In this document: positions 16,178 through 27,593 of the stretch, in pieces
Layout of the letters: every line of letters begins with the position of its first letter
How positions within the stretch are numbered: position 1 is the stretch's first letter
From: Arsenophonus sp052174475
Lineage (GTDB): Bacteria > Pseudomonadota > Gammaproteobacteria > Enterobacterales > Enterobacteriaceae
Assembly: GCA_052174475.1 (NCBI GenBank)
Contig: JBQMRO010000077.1
Location: forward strand, 1 to 30,391
Direction of reading: 5' to 3'
Length of the DNA: 30,391 bases
The notes under the pieces: model-generated
What the model was told of the DNA's origin: nothing
The model's database searches: none
Seen by the model: the letters and a program-made list of their open reading frames with translations, nothing else
Translations under genes and position numbers: made by a program

Positions 16178-19100
16178 ATGGTTTACTCCTATACCGAGAA
16201 AAAACGTATTCGTAAGGATTTTGGCAAACGTCCACAAATTTTGGATGTTCCTTATCTTTTATCTATCCAACTTGACTCGTTCGCTAAATTTATCGAGCAA
16301 GATTTAGAAGGTCAGAATGGACTGGAAGGGGCGTTCCGTTCTGTATTTCCAATTCAAAGCTACAGTGGCAATGCTGAATTGCAATATGTTAGCTACCATC
16401 TTGGTGAACCTGTATTTGATGTTAAAGAATGTCAGATCCGTGGTGTTACTTATTCTGCTCCTTTACGTGTTAAACTACGCCTTGTTATTTACGAACGTGA
16501 AGCACCAGAAGGAACAGTAAAAGATATAAAAGAGCAAGAAGTTTATATGGGTGAAATTCCACTCATGACAGATAATGGTACTTTTATTATCAATGGTACA
16601 GAGCGTGTTATTGTTTCTCAATTACATCGTAGTCCTGGTGTATTTTTTGATAGCGACAAAGGTAAAACCCATTCTTCAGGTAAGGTACTATACAATGCAC
16701 GTATTATTCCTTACCGTGGCTCATGGTTAGATTTTGAATTTGATCCTAAAGATAATCTTTTCGTTCGTATTGATCGACGTCGTAAATTACCGGCAACAAT
16801 TATTCTACGTGCGATGGATTATTCTACTGAAGAAATCCTCAATCTCTTTTTTGAGAAGACAATTTTTCAAATCACTAATAATAAACTACTAATGACATTA
16901 ATCCCTGAACGTTTGCGTGGTGAAACTGCTTCTTTTGATATTGAAGCAAATGGTACAGTCTATATTGAAAAAGGCCGCCGTATTACTGCACGTCAGATCC
17001 GTCAGCTAGAAAAAGATCAAATTACCAGAATTAAAGTACCTGTTGAATATATTGCTGGTAAAGTGGTGGCTAAAGATTACTTTAATAAAAGTACCGGCGA
17101 ATTAATTTGTACAGCTAATACAGAGATTTCTGTAGATATATTGGCACGTTTAAGTCAAGGTTCTCATAAAACCGTTGAGACCTTATTTACTAATGACTTA
17201 GATCATGGATCATATATTTCTGAAACATTGCGTACTGATCCAACGAATGATCGTTTAAGTGCATTAGTTGAAATTTACCGTATGATGCGTCCAGGTGAGC
17301 CACCTACTCGTGAAGCGGCAGAAAATCTGTTTGAGAACTTATTCTTTTCTGAAGAACGTTATGATCTTTGTGCTGTAGGACGCATGAAATTTAATCGTTC
17401 ACTAAATCGTGAAGCGATTAAAGGCTTAAATATTTTGAGCAAAGAAGACATCATCGATGTGATGAAAAAACTCATTGGTATTCGTAACGGTAAAGGTGAA
17501 GTTGATGATATTGACCATTTAGGTAACCGCCGTATTCGCTCAGTTGGCGAAATGGCTGAAAATCAGTTCCGAATTGGTTTAGTGCGAGTTGAGCGTGCAG
17601 TTAAAGAGCGTTTGTCATTAGGTGATTTAGATGTATTAATGCCTCAGGATATGATTAACGCGAAGCCGATTTCTGCTGCAGTTAAAGAATTTTTTGGTTC
17701 AAGTCAATTATCACAGTTTATGGATCAGAATAACCCACTTTCTGAAATTACACATAAACGCCGTATTTCAGCATTAGGTCCTGGTGGATTAACACGGGAG
17801 CGAGCTGGCTTTGAAGTTCGTGACGTACATCCAACTCACTACGGGCGTGTATGTCCAATTGAAACGCCTGAAGGGCCGAATATCGGTTTGATTAACTCAT
17901 TATCTGTCTATGCTCAAACTAATGAGTATGGTTTTTTAGAAACACCTTATCGTTTAGTACGAGATGGTATCGTTACTGATGAAATTCATTATTTATCAGC
18001 AATTGAAGAAGGTAACTACATCATTGCTCAAGCTAATACTGTTTTAGATGATAATGGTTGGTTTGTTGAAGAATTAATCACTTGCCGTAATAAAGGTGAA
18101 TCTAGTTTATTTAGCCAAGAGCAAGTAGAATATATGGACGTTTCAACTCAGCAGGTTGTTTCTGTTGGTGCTTCATTAATTCCATTTCTTGAGCATGATG
18201 ATGCAAACCGTGCATTAATGGGCGCGAACATGCAACGTCAAGCAGTACCGACATTACGCTCAGATAAACCATTGGTTGGAACGGGTATGGAACGTGCCGT
18301 TGCTGTTGACTCTGGAGTAACAGCCGTGGCTAAACGTGGAGGCACTGTTCAGTATGTTGATGCTTCACGTATTGTTATTAAAGTTAATGAAGATGAAATG
18401 TATCTTGGTAAATCTGGCATTGATATCTACAATCTCACTAAATATACGCGTTCCAATCAAAACACTTGCATTAATCAGATGCCATCTGTTTCGCTTGGTG
18501 ATCCGATTGAACGCGGCGATGTTTTAGCTGATGGACCATCAACAGATTTAGGTGAATTAGCGCTTGGGCAAAATATGCGTGTAGCATTCATGCCTTGGAA
18601 TGGTTATAACTTTGAAGATTCTATTTTAGTATCTGAGCGAGTGGTACAGGAAGATCGTTTTACCACCATTCATATCCAGGAATTAGCTTGTGTATCGCGT
18701 GATACTAAATTAGGGCCAGAAGAAATTACAGCAGATATTCCTAACGTAGGTGAAGCTGCATTATCTAAATTAGATGAATCAGGTATTGTTTATATTGGTG
18801 CAGAAATAAAGGGTGGTGATATTCTGGTTGGTAAGGTAACACCAAAAGGTGAAACGCAATTAACACCAGAAGAGAAATTGTTGCGCGCTATTTTTGGTGA
18901 AAAAGCTTCTGACGTCAAAGATTCTTCACTGAAGGTACCAAATAGTGTATCAGGAACAGTTATTGATGTTCAAGTATTTACGCGTGATGGCGTAGAGAAA
19001 GATAAACGTGCGTTAGAAATTGAAGAAATGCAGCTTCGTGATGCAAAAAAAGACTTAACTGAAGAATTGCGTATATTTGAAACAGGTTTATTTTCTCGTA

Positions 19101-20206
19101 TCCGAGCAGTATTAACTAATGGCGGTATTGAAGGTGAGAAACTAGATAAATTGTCACATGAACGTTGGTTAGGATTATCTTTAAAGGATGAAGAAAAACA
19201 AAATCAATTAAAACAATTAGCTGAGCAATATGATGAGCTTAAAGCTGAATTTGAGAAGAAACTAGAGGTTAAACGTCGCAAAATCACTCAAGGAGATGAT
19301 TTAGCGCCAGGCGTATTAAAAATCGTTAAAGTTTATTTGGCAGTAAAACGTCAAATTCAACTGGGCGATAAAATGGCCGGCCGACATGGTAATAAAGGGG
19401 TTATTTCAAAAATTAACCCTGTTGAAGACATGCCTTACGATGAAAGTGGCAACCATGTTGATATCGTTTTAAACCCACTGGGCGTACCATCACGTATGAA
19501 TATTGGACAAATTCTGGAAACTCATTTGGGAATGGCTGCTAAAGGTATTGGAGATAAGATTAATATCATGCTGAAACAACAGCGTGAAGTATCCAGATTA
19601 AGAGAATTTATTCAGAAAGCTTATGATTTAGGAGATGATCCTCGTCAAAAAGTTGATCTCAGTATCTTTTCTGATGAAGAAGTTCTGCGGTTAGCAAATA
19701 ATTTAAAAAAAGGTATGCCAATTGCGACACCGGTCTTTGATGGTGCAAAAGAAAATGAAATCAAAGAACTATTGACTTTAGCTGAGTTGCCAACTTCCGG
19801 GCAGATTACATTGTATGATGGTTGTACAGGCGAGAAATTTGAACGTCAAGTAACAGTTGGGTATATGTATATGCTGAAACTGAATCATCTTGTTGATGAT
19901 AAAATGCATGCACGTTCAACAGGCTCCTATAGTCTGGTTACTCAACAACCGTTGGGTGGTAAAGCACAGTTTGGTGGTCAGCGTTTCGGTGAGATGGAGG
20001 TTTGGGCTTTAGAAGCGTATGGGGCTGCTTATATCTTGCAAGAAATGCTCACCGTTAAATCCGATGATGTGAATGGACGTACTAAGATGTATAAAAACAT
20101 CGTAGACGGCAACCATCAAATGGAAGCAGGGATGCCGGAATCTTTTAATGTATTATTGAAAGAAATACGCTCGTTGGGTATTAATATTGAACTGGAAAAC
20201 GAGTAA
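16178..20206 (+). CDS. rpoB: RNA polymerase subunit beta
   Basis: Beta is one of the two large catalytic subunits of RNA polymerase. At 1342 aa it is exactly E. coli length and very similar throughout, from MVYSYTEKKRIRKDFGKRPQ to SLGINIELENE. The rifampicin-binding region (about residues 507-534: SSQLSQFMDQNNPLSEITHK and RRISALG) carries the sensitive residues. The conserved GDKMAGRHGNKGV and the C-terminal GGKAQFGGQRFGEMEVWALE clamp-interacting block are intact. It is followed by rpoC after 119 bases, a gap with a stem TAAAGCT/AGCTTTA near 20219-20244. Confidence 0.99.
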   Translation: MVYSYTEKKRIRKDFGKRPQILDVPYLLSIQLDSFAKFIEQDLEGQNGLEGAFRSVFPIQSYSGNAELQYVSYHLGEPVFDVKECQIRGVTYSAPLRVKLRLVIYEREAPEGTVKDIKEQEVYMGEIPLMTDNGTFIINGTERVIVSQLHRSPGVFFDSDKGKTHSSGKVLYNARIIPYRGSWLDFEFDPKDNLFVRIDRRRKLPATIILRAMDYSTEEILNLFFEKTIFQITNNKLLMTLIPERLRGETASFDIEANGTVYIEKGRRITARQIRQLEKDQITRIKVPVEYIAGKVVAKDYFNKSTGELICTANTEISVDILARLSQGSHKTVETLFTNDLDHGSYISETLRTDPTNDRLSALVEIYRMMRPGEPPTREAAENLFENLFFSEERYDLCAVGRMKFNRSLNREAIKGLNILSKEDIIDVMKKLIGIRNGKGEVDDIDHLGNRRIRSVGEMAENQFRIGLVRVERAVKERLSLGDLDVLMPQDMINAKPISAAVKEFFGSSQLSQFMDQNNPLSEITHKRRISALGPGGLTRERAGFEVRDVHPTHYGRVCPIETPEGPNIGLINSLSVYAQTNEYGFLETPYRLVRDGIVTDEIHYLSAIEEGNYIIAQANTVLDDNGWFVEELITCRNKGESSLFSQEQVEYMDVSTQQVVSVGASLIPFLEHDDANRALMGANMQRQAVPTLRSDKPLVGTGMERAVAVDSGVTAVAKRGGTVQYVDASRIVIKVNEDEMYLGKSGIDIYNLTKYTRSNQNTCINQMPSVSLGDPIERGDVLADGPSTDLGELALGQNMRVAFMPWNGYNFEDSILVSERVVQEDRFTTIHIQELACVSRDTKLGPEEITADIPNVGEAALSKLDESGIVYIGAEIKGGDILVGKVTPKGETQLTPEEKLLRAIFGEKASDVKDSSLKVPNSVSGTVIDVQVFTRDGVEKDKRALEIEEMQLRDAKKDLTEELRIFETGLFSRIRAVLTNGGIEGEKLDKLSHERWLGLSLKDEEKQNQLKQLAEQYDELKAEFEKKLEVKRRKITQGDDLAPGVLKIVKVYLAVKRQIQLGDKMAGRHGNKGVISKINPVEDMPYDESGNHVDIVLNPLGVPSRMNIGQILETHLGMAAKGIGDKINIMLKQQREVSRLREFIQKAYDLGDDPRQKVDLSIFSDEEVLRLANNLKKGMPIATPVFDGAKENEIKELLTLAELPTSGQITLYDGCTGEKFERQVTVGYMYMLKLNHLVDDKMHARSTGSYSLVTQQPLGGKAQFGGQRFGEMEVWALEAYGAAYILQEMLTVKSDDVNGRTKMYKNIVDGNHQMEAGMPESFNVLLKEIRSLGINIELENE

Positions 20207-20325
20207 TAAATGATGTTGTAAAGCTTAGTCTCTACTTAGCTTTATAAAGTATTACACTGGTTTTAGGAGGGGGTAGCTAAAAACCGCTTCTTCCTCGCAG
20301 GTTTAACTCCGACAGGAAACATTCC

Positions 20326-23300
20326 GTGAAAGACTTATTAAAGTTTTTGAAAGCGCAGACTAAAACAGAAGAGTTTGATGCGATCAAGATTACTCTGGCC
20401 TCTCCAGATATGATTCGTTCATGGTCATTTGGTGAAGTGAAAAAGCCAGAAACTATTAACTACCGTACGTTCAAGCCTGAGCGTGATGGTCTTTTTTGTG
20501 CACGTATCTTTGGACCAGTTAAAGATTATGAATGTTTATGTGGTAAATATAAACGATTAAAACACCGAGGTGTGATTTGTGAAAAATGTGGTGTTGAGGT
20601 CACTCAGACTAAAGTACGTCGTGAGCGTATGGGTCATATTGAGTTAGCTTCACCGACAGCACATATCTGGTTTTTAAAATCATTACCGTCACGTATTGGT
20701 TTATTACTTGATATGCCTTTGCGTGATATTGAACGGGTACTCTATTTTGAATCTTATGTTGTGATCGAAAGAGGTATGACAAGCTTAGAGCTTGGACAAA
20801 TCTTGACTGAAGAACAATATCTTAATGCTTTAGAAGAATTTGGTGATGAATTTGACGCTAAAATGGGTGCAGAATCGATCCAATCTTTACTAAAAAATCT
20901 TGATTTAGAGCAAGAATGTGAAGCTCTACGTGAAGAGTTAAATATAACTAACTCTGAAACTAAACGGAAAAAATTAACTAAGCGTATCAAACTGCTAGAA
21001 GCATTTATTCAATCTAGTAATAAGCCTGAGTGGATGATTCTGAATGTACTACCAGTATTACCGCCAGATTTGCGTCCGCTTGTTCCGCTAGATGGTGGCC
21101 GCTTTGCAACTTCTGATTTAAATGATTTATATCGTCGCGTTATTAACCGTAATAATCGTTTAAAGCGTCTATTGGATTTAGCTGCCCCTGATATCATTGT
21201 ACGTAATGAAAAACGAATGTTACAAGAAGCAGTTGATGCACTGCTGGATAATGGTCGTCGTGGGCGTGCAATTACTGGCTCAAATAAACGTCCGCTGAAA
21301 TCTTTAGCTGATATGATTAAAGGTAAGCAAGGTCGTTTTCGTCAGAACTTACTGGGTAAGCGTGTTGATTACTCAGGTCGTTCTGTTATCACAGTTGGTC
21401 CTTATCTTCGCTTACATCAATGTGGTTTGCCTAAAAGAATGGCATTGGAATTATTTAAACCATTTATTTATGGTAAATTAGAATTACGTGGATTAGCGAC
21501 AACAATTAAAGCAGCCAAGAAGATGGTTGAACGTGAAGAAGCTATTGTCTGGGACATTCTCGATGAAGTGATTCGTGAACATCCAGTGATGTTAAACCGT
21601 GCTCCAACGCTGCATCGTCTTGGTATCCAAGCATTTGAGCCTATTTTGATTGAAGGTAAAGCAATCCAATTACACCCACTAGTGTGCGCTGCTTATAACG
21701 CTGACTTTGATGGTGACCAGATGGCTGTTCATGTTCCGTTAACTTTAGAAGCGCAGTTAGAAGCACGTGCCTTAATGATGTCAACAAATAATATTTTATC
21801 ACCAGCCAGTGGTGAACCCATCATAGTACCTTCTCAAGACGTAGTACTTGGTTTGTACTATATGACACGTGACTGTGTAAATGCTAAAGGTGAAAATATG
21901 ATATTGTCTGGACCAAAAGAAGCTGAGCGGGTTTACCGTTCAGGCTTAGCATCATTACATGCTCGCGTTAAAGTTCGTATCACAGAAGAAGTTCATGATG
22001 GTGAAGGTAATGTTAAAGTTGCAACTCAGTTAGTTAATACCACAATTGGTAGAGCTATCTTATGGATGATCGTACCTAAAGGCCTGCCATACTCATTAGT
22101 TAATCAACCGTTGGGTAAAAAAGCTATTTCTAAAATGCTTAATACTTGTTACCGCGTTTTAGACTTAAAACCAACCGTTATCTTTGCTGACCAAATCATG
22201 TATACCGGTTTTACTTACGCTGCTCGTTCTGGGGCTTCTGTTGGTATTGACGATATGATAATACCAAAAAAGAAAGCCAATATTATTGGTGAAGCTGAAT
22301 CTGAGGTTGCTGAAATTCAAGAACAGTTTCAATCAGGTTTGGTTACTGCGGGCGAACGTTATAATAAAGTTATTGATATTTGGGCTGCAGCTAATGAGCG
22401 CGTTGCAAAAGCAATGATGGAAAATTTATCTACTGAAACGGTTGTTAACCGAGATGGGCAAAACGAGCAACAAGTTTCGTTTAACAGTATCTTTATGATG
22501 GCTGACTCTGGAGCACGTGGTTCTGCGGCACAGATCCGTCAGTTAGCGGGTATGCGTGGTTTAATGGCAAAACCAGATGGCTCAATTATTGAAACACCGA
22601 TCACCGCTAACTTTCGTGAAGGTCTGAACGTATTGCAATACTTTATTTCAACTCACGGCGCGCGTAAAGGTCTAGCTGATACCGCCTTAAAAACAGCGAA
22701 TTCAGGTTATTTAACCCGTCGTTTAGTTGATGTTGCACAAGATTTGGTTATCACTGAGAATGATTGTGGTACTCACGATGGTATTTTAATGATGCCAGTT
22801 ATTGAAGGTGGTGACGTTAAAGAACCTTTACGTGAACGCGTCTTAGGCCGAGTTATAGCGGAAGACATATTAGTGCCTGGTACAGTGAATATTTTAATAC
22901 CACGCAACACTTTATTAAGTGAAAAATGGTGTGATGAGCTAGAAGCAAACTCTGTTGATAGTGTAAAAGTTCGCTCTGTTGTAAGTTGTGAAACTGACTT
23001 CGGTGTTTGTACAAAATGTTATGGGCGTGATTTAGCGCGTGGTCATATCATCAATAAAGGTGAAGCCGTTGGTGTTATTGCTGCTCAATCAATTGGTGAG
23101 CCTGGCACGCAGTTAACAATGCGTACATTTCACATTGGTGGTGCGGCATCGCGTGCTGCGGCGGAATCGAGTATTCAGGTACGTAATAAAGGAAATATCA
23201 AATTAGTTAATGCTAAGTTTGTAAAAAATTCTGAAGGTCACTTGGTTATCACTTCTCGTAATACAGAATTGCGAGTGGTAGATGAATTTGGTCGCACCAA

Positions 23301-24546
23301 AGAAAACTATAAAGTTCCTTATGGCGCACACCTTAATAAAGATGATGATGTTAATGGTGGTGAAACCGTTGCTAACTGGGATCCACATACCATGCCGATT
23401 ATTAGTGAAGTTACGGGTATTATTCGTTTCTCTGATATGGCAGATGGGCAATCTATTATACGTCAGACAGATGAAATAACGGGTTTGTCATCAATTGTTA
23501 TTCTCGATACAGCGGAGCGTACTGCAGGTAGTAAAGATTTACGTCCTGCATTACGTGTTGTTGATACGAAAGGTAATGATGTATTAATTCCGGGTACTGA
23601 CATACCAGCACAATATTTCTTACCTGGTAAAGCAATTGTTCAATTAGATGATGGTGCACAAATTAATATTGGTGATACTTTAGCTCGTATTCCACAAGAA
23701 TCAGGTGGTACAAAGGATATTACCGGTGGCTTACCACGGGTTGCTGATCTATTTGAAGCACGTCGACCAAAAGAGCCAGCTATTCTTGCTGAAATTAGCG
23801 GTATTATTTCTTTTGGTAAGGAAACTAAAGGTAAACGTCGCCTAGTAATCACACCGATAAATGGTAATGAATCATATGAAGAGATGGTCCCTAAATGGCG
23901 TCAACTTAATGTTTTTGAAGGTGAGCTAGTTGAGCGTGGTGATGTAATTTCTGATGGTCCGGAATCACCACATGATATTTTACGTTTACGTGGAGCACAT
24001 GCTGTTGCTCGTTATATCACGAATGAAGTCCAAGAGGTTTATCGTCTACAAGGAGTTAAAATAAACGATAAACATATTGAAGTTATCGTTCGTCAGATGT
24101 TACGTAAAGTAACCATTGTTGATGTTGGTAGCTCTGAATTCTTGGAAGGTGAACAAGTAGAGTACGCTCGAGTTAAAGTAGCAAACCGCAAATTAGAGCA
24201 AGAAAATAAAGTACCTGCCAGCTTTAGTCGTGACCTGCTAGGTATTACCAAAGCATCTTTAGCAACAGAGTCCTTTATCTCAGCAGCATCATTTCAGGAA
24301 ACAACACGTGTTCTTACTGAAGCTGCAGTTTCTGGGAAACGTGATGAACTTCGTGGTTTGAAGGAGAACGTGATTGTTGGCCGCCTAATTCCTGCCGGTA
24401 CAGGCTATGCATATCACCAAGATCGAATGCGTCGTCGTCATATGGTTAATGAATCTGTTGAATTATCACAAGTTAGAGCTGATGAGGCAACGGCTAATTT
24501 GGCAGAATTGCTAAATGCGGGTTTTGGTAACCGAGATTATGAATAA
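20326..24546 (+). CDS. rpoC: RNA polymerase subunit beta'
   Basis: Beta' carries the active-site aspartates and the zinc ribbons of RNA polymerase. It has 1406 aa against 1407 in E. coli. The start is GTG, as in E. coli, after GACAGGAAAC. The N-terminal zinc site has CLCG and CEKC (Cys70, 72, 85, 88 by count). The catalytic loop NADFDGD, about 458-464, holds the Mg-binding Asp triad. The second zinc site shows SCETDFGVC and KCYG (about 814-898). The trigger loop region MRTFHIGGAASRAA is present. The last 25 residues before LLNAGFGNRDYE differ from E. coli, as is common in relatives. A strong terminator follows. Confidence 0.99.
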   Translation: MKDLLKFLKAQTKTEEFDAIKITLASPDMIRSWSFGEVKKPETINYRTFKPERDGLFCARIFGPVKDYECLCGKYKRLKHRGVICEKCGVEVTQTKVRRERMGHIELASPTAHIWFLKSLPSRIGLLLDMPLRDIERVLYFESYVVIERGMTSLELGQILTEEQYLNALEEFGDEFDAKMGAESIQSLLKNLDLEQECEALREELNITNSETKRKKLTKRIKLLEAFIQSSNKPEWMILNVLPVLPPDLRPLVPLDGGRFATSDLNDLYRRVINRNNRLKRLLDLAAPDIIVRNEKRMLQEAVDALLDNGRRGRAITGSNKRPLKSLADMIKGKQGRFRQNLLGKRVDYSGRSVITVGPYLRLHQCGLPKRMALELFKPFIYGKLELRGLATTIKAAKKMVEREEAIVWDILDEVIREHPVMLNRAPTLHRLGIQAFEPILIEGKAIQLHPLVCAAYNADFDGDQMAVHVPLTLEAQLEARALMMSTNNILSPASGEPIIVPSQDVVLGLYYMTRDCVNAKGENMILSGPKEAERVYRSGLASLHARVKVRITEEVHDGEGNVKVATQLVNTTIGRAILWMIVPKGLPYSLVNQPLGKKAISKMLNTCYRVLDLKPTVIFADQIMYTGFTYAARSGASVGIDDMIIPKKKANIIGEAESEVAEIQEQFQSGLVTAGERYNKVIDIWAAANERVAKAMMENLSTETVVNRDGQNEQQVSFNSIFMMADSGARGSAAQIRQLAGMRGLMAKPDGSIIETPITANFREGLNVLQYFISTHGARKGLADTALKTANSGYLTRRLVDVAQDLVITENDCGTHDGILMMPVIEGGDVKEPLRERVLGRVIAEDILVPGTVNILIPRNTLLSEKWCDELEANSVDSVKVRSVVSCETDFGVCTKCYGRDLARGHIINKGEAVGVIAAQSIGEPGTQLTMRTFHIGGAASRAAAESSIQVRNKGNIKLVNAKFVKNSEGHLVITSRNTELRVVDEFGRTKENYKVPYGAHLNKDDDVNGGETVANWDPHTMPIISEVTGIIRFSDMADGQSIIRQTDEITGLSSIVILDTAERTAGSKDLRPALRVVDTKGNDVLIPGTDIPAQYFLPGKAIVQLDDGAQINIGDTLARIPQESGGTKDITGGLPRVADLFEARRPKEPAILAEISGIISFGKETKGKRRLVITPINGNESYEEMVPKWRQLNVFEGELVERGDVISDGPESPHDILRLRGAHAVARYITNEVQEVYRLQGVKINDKHIEVIVRQMLRKVTIVDVGSSEFLEGEQVEYARVKVANRKLEQENKVPASFSRDLLGITKASLATESFISAASFQETTRVLTEAAVSGKRDELRGLKENVIVGRLIPAGTGYAYHQDRMRRRHMVNESVELSQVRADEATANLAELLNAGFGNRDYE

Positions 24547-24551
24547 TGCAG

Positions 24552-24599
24552 CTTTAGTTATAAAAATGCCCTCTTTATGAGGGTATTTTATAACTAAAG
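24552..24599 (+). terminator. rpoBC terminator
   Basis: A long dyad of about 21 base pairs with one bulged A and one G-U pair. It has the arms CTTTAGTTATAAAAATGCC plus CTC and GAGGGTATTTTATAACTAAAG, with loop TTTAT at 24574-24578. The GC-rich top (CCCTC/GAGGG) followed by TATTTTAT acts as the usual terminator. It lies just after the rpoC stop. Confidence 0.8.
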
Positions 24600-24965
24600 T
24601 ATGAAGAAAATTAAATAATTACACGCTATTAGTTTATAACTTTATGTATATAGATTTTTATTTTTTTCTTAGTTTTCCAACTTGATTGCGTAAAAAATCA
24701 TTTGATGCCGAAAGACAAAATATTTAACACGTCCAAAAAAAAATATAAAGAAAAGATGTATATTCCAAACTGTTCTACTGAACTAAACACTTTAATCTAC
24801 TATAAATAAAATATTATAAATTTAGTTAAATTTTTATTTAAAAATAGTTTAACTATATTTAATATCATATATATTCTAAATAACTGTTGTAAATTAATGA
24901 TTTTCACTTATTTTCTTAATTACCCTTGTAAGATAAAAAGTATAATTTTCACCGCATAGTACATC
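24600..24965. other. AT-rich region, no gene seen
   Basis: Very AT-rich with stops in every frame and no recognisable protein fragment or structured element. It is probably worn-down intergenic or former coding sequence. Confidence 0.5.
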
Positions 24966-25055
24966 CGATATATTTTCTAGGTATTGATCTAAAAATTATT
25001 AGTAAATCTAATATATAACAATCAGACTAGATTTCACTCTGATACTTTTTACATT
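24966..25055 (-). repeat. Isolated right end of an IS256-family element
   Basis: On the minus strand the sequence AAAGTATCAGAGTG followed by GATTGTTATATATTAGATTT and ACTAATAA matches the right ends of the copies at 7520-7585, 25205-25290 and 27300-27365. No transposase sequence accompanies it. It is closest to the next copy to its right, since the outer flank (ATCAATACCT against ATCAATATCT) is also similar. A local duplication is therefore possible. Confidence 0.6.
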
Positions 25056-25204
25056 AGATAATTAAAAATTATTATTACTAATTACTAGGAATTAAAATTC
25101 CTTTTTTAATTTCTTAATAATCAATATCTTAATTTTTCTAATCCCATGATTTTATATGCTAATAATCTTTTTCTCTCATATCACACTGAATCTATTAACG
25201 ATAT

Positions 25205-25988
25205 TCTACTTTAGATATTGATTTAAAAGTTATTAGAAAATCTAATTTATAGCAATTGATACTATCCTTTGATGCTTCATAAATCTATTCTCCATCCTTA
25301 AATTGGACATTATTTAACACAAGTGTCAGGATCAGGTGCCGCTCCTTAGATAATTCAGATTTTCTGAGTATACCTGGACATTTTAATTAGCATTGAAAGG
25401 GTTGTTTTTGAACTACAGTGATTAATGTGTCAGGTTTATAACCTCACTGTCGAAAGACTCGATTCAATCGGATTCATCGTTCTTATTAATACCCAATGTG
25501 CTAACGTGAAGGTATATAATCCTGCAGCTCTTTTTAATTATCTTCCATCAGCCTTATCGCTGAAATGATATAATGAAAACACTACTAAAAAAATATCAAG
25601 GGCTTTATCAGCAAAATCGCGACTCTCTGACTAGCTAAACCTTCTACAACTAACCTTAATTTTTAGTGTTGAATGCCTTTTTTTTAGGAAGTGAAGTCAA
25701 GACATTAGCTATTTTACGCACTCAACATGGTTTATTATGAGTATCTCCGGGAATATCTTTACCATTACATTCTAAAATTAAGAGTATAACTTTCCATAAG
25801 GAAGGCTAGAAGATATAGTTAAATCACGTGCTTGCAAGCCATTAAAAAGTTCAAATAAGTTTCGCTCTGATTCTTGATGATAATTTTCGACTACAACGAA
25901 CTTCTTATATTCATAATTAGTAATGCCGATTTGACTAGCAGGTAAAGGTGATCATCTTCCCTAACATGAGCTTATAGTTATTTCTGGT
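25205..25988 (-). pseudogene. IS256-family transposase/element remnant, 3' part
   Basis: Read leftward, this copy begins mid-gene at about 25988, right beside the left end of the next copy. It then runs through the same order of blocks as the other copies: ATGGTAAAGATATTCCCGGA (GNGKDIP region, near 25745-25765), GATAAAGCCCTTGATATTTT, and NPIES at about 25440-25475, then the right end near 25290-25205. Stops and frameshifts are abundant. The left part is missing, apparently removed or displaced by the neighbouring copy in opposite orientation. Confidence 0.75.
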
Positions 25989-25989
25989 G

Positions 25990-27370
25990 TATGGAGTTTC
26001 TGAGAGATCCTTTTTTATCCTGATGATTAATCTAATGAATTATTTCAATAAAATATTGAAAATACACCATGAAAGTCTATCCTACAGGTTTCTACGAAAT
26101 TAGATATTACCGTGATCCATTATATGAATTCATCTCTAATAGTGCCTAGATAGCTAATAACACCGCTGTTAAGGCGGAGCTCTAAGCCATTGCGTAACAT
26201 GCTCAATGTGGCCTTGTCAAGGTGGTCTTATTATGGCCTGTGCCATAACAGTTATTTTTACCGAAAACTATGCAGACGGGTTTTTCTCGATCTTAAGATT
26301 AAAGTACCTAAGATCAAGGGGATTGCATTGGCAATAAAATATCCTTTAAGACCTCTTTGCTTCATTATTCTGAAGCGTGCAAAAAGCGGCGAAGAATTCT
26401 TACCATAGCTATGTATCTATAATGGTATCTCTACCAATAATTTATTAAAGCTATGATGACGATTCTTGGTGAAAAGCACATGCTCTATCTGAAGCACCAT
26501 CAGTAAACTGAAACAGCAATGCCTTAAAGAGCATTGACAATTATATCTGCATGATTTAAGTGATGTACTTATGTATTCATTGCCCGCGATGGCATTTTCT
26601 TTACTGTCAGGTGTAGCTGATCGTCTTCGCCTTCTGTTCATTATTGGCGGTACTGCGCATTGACGTAATAAGCTAATTGCATTGAAGATGCCTATCAAGA
26701 ATTAAAGCGAACTTAGCTAAATTTTCAATGGCTAGCAATCGCGTTATTAAGTGCATCTTCAAAACTTGCTACATGGAATATTGTGCTTGGTTTTTGGAAT
26801 GAAATGGCAAGGATATTCCAGCACATATGGCACTATAACACTGGTAGGTACATAAAATAGCTAATTTACTGGTTTCACACTCCAAAAAGGCACGAAACCA
26901 AAAAATTAAAACTTGAGTTGCGGGAGATTTAGCTAAGATAGATCTGTGATGCTGGTGATAAAGCCATTAATGTTTTTCTTGACCAGGTTATCAGCGAATA
27001 TTCTGCAGCGATGAGAATGTTAAAGAAATATCTAGAAGAATAGTTAGGTATCCCTTTAGCTTGTTATCAGCACACTATGGTGCATCAATAAGAACGACGA
27101 ATCCGATTGAATCGACTTTTACGAGAGGAGAAGTCCTACAAGAGTTAACGCGATAAGTACTGTGGCTCAAGAAAACAACTATTTCAATGGTATTTCAGGT
27201 ATTCCTGTCTGCTCATAAAACTGGAAACCGGCTAATTGAATTTACCATTCTTGCCATAGAAGTAAACAACATTCAATTTAAGAACGAAAAATAGATTTGT
27301 AAAACATTACACTAGAGCGTAGCATGACCATCAAATACTAGATTTGCTAATAACTCTTATTTAATGCAAT
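25990..27370 (+). pseudogene. IS256-family element remnant, near full length
   Basis: The left end GTATGGAGTTTCTGAGAGAT lies at about 25993-26012 and the right end (AGATTTGCTAATAA) near 27340-27355. Between them are transposase fragments in shifting frames: LDLKIKVPKIKGI (26289-26327) matching the family's IEIKVPKIRD, SGEEFLP (26385-26405), KINVFLDQVISEY-like sequence near 26960-27005 and NPIES near 27104-27118. It is about 1.37 kb, the full size for this family, but cannot encode an active enzyme. Confidence 0.8.
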
Positions 27371-27593
27371 GATTTTCTTTACAATTGCAGTAGTCTTAAC
27401 AGCTTAAAAGCTGTGAGATCATCTTCATACGTAGCCATATTTCTATTATATTTCTATTATATTTATATATAGCTTTAATTAGTAATAATTGTGTTCTATT
27501 TATAACCAATATTATCTCTCATAATGAGAAAATATCTAAAATAGATAGAGGTATTAAATAACTTTCACCTTTTCTATATAACTTTAAATATTT
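27371..27593. other. Upstream region of the def remnant
   Basis: No gene is seen. It contains an 11-base tandem duplication ATATTTCTATT at 27437-27458. The def promoter would be expected here, but I cannot pick one out among many AT-rich candidates. Confidence 0.4.

Noticed and set aside
27437..27470. Tandem ATATTTCTATT repeat as a CRISPR or regulatory array
   Set aside because: Only two full 11-base units and no spacers; simple AT-rich slippage is enough.
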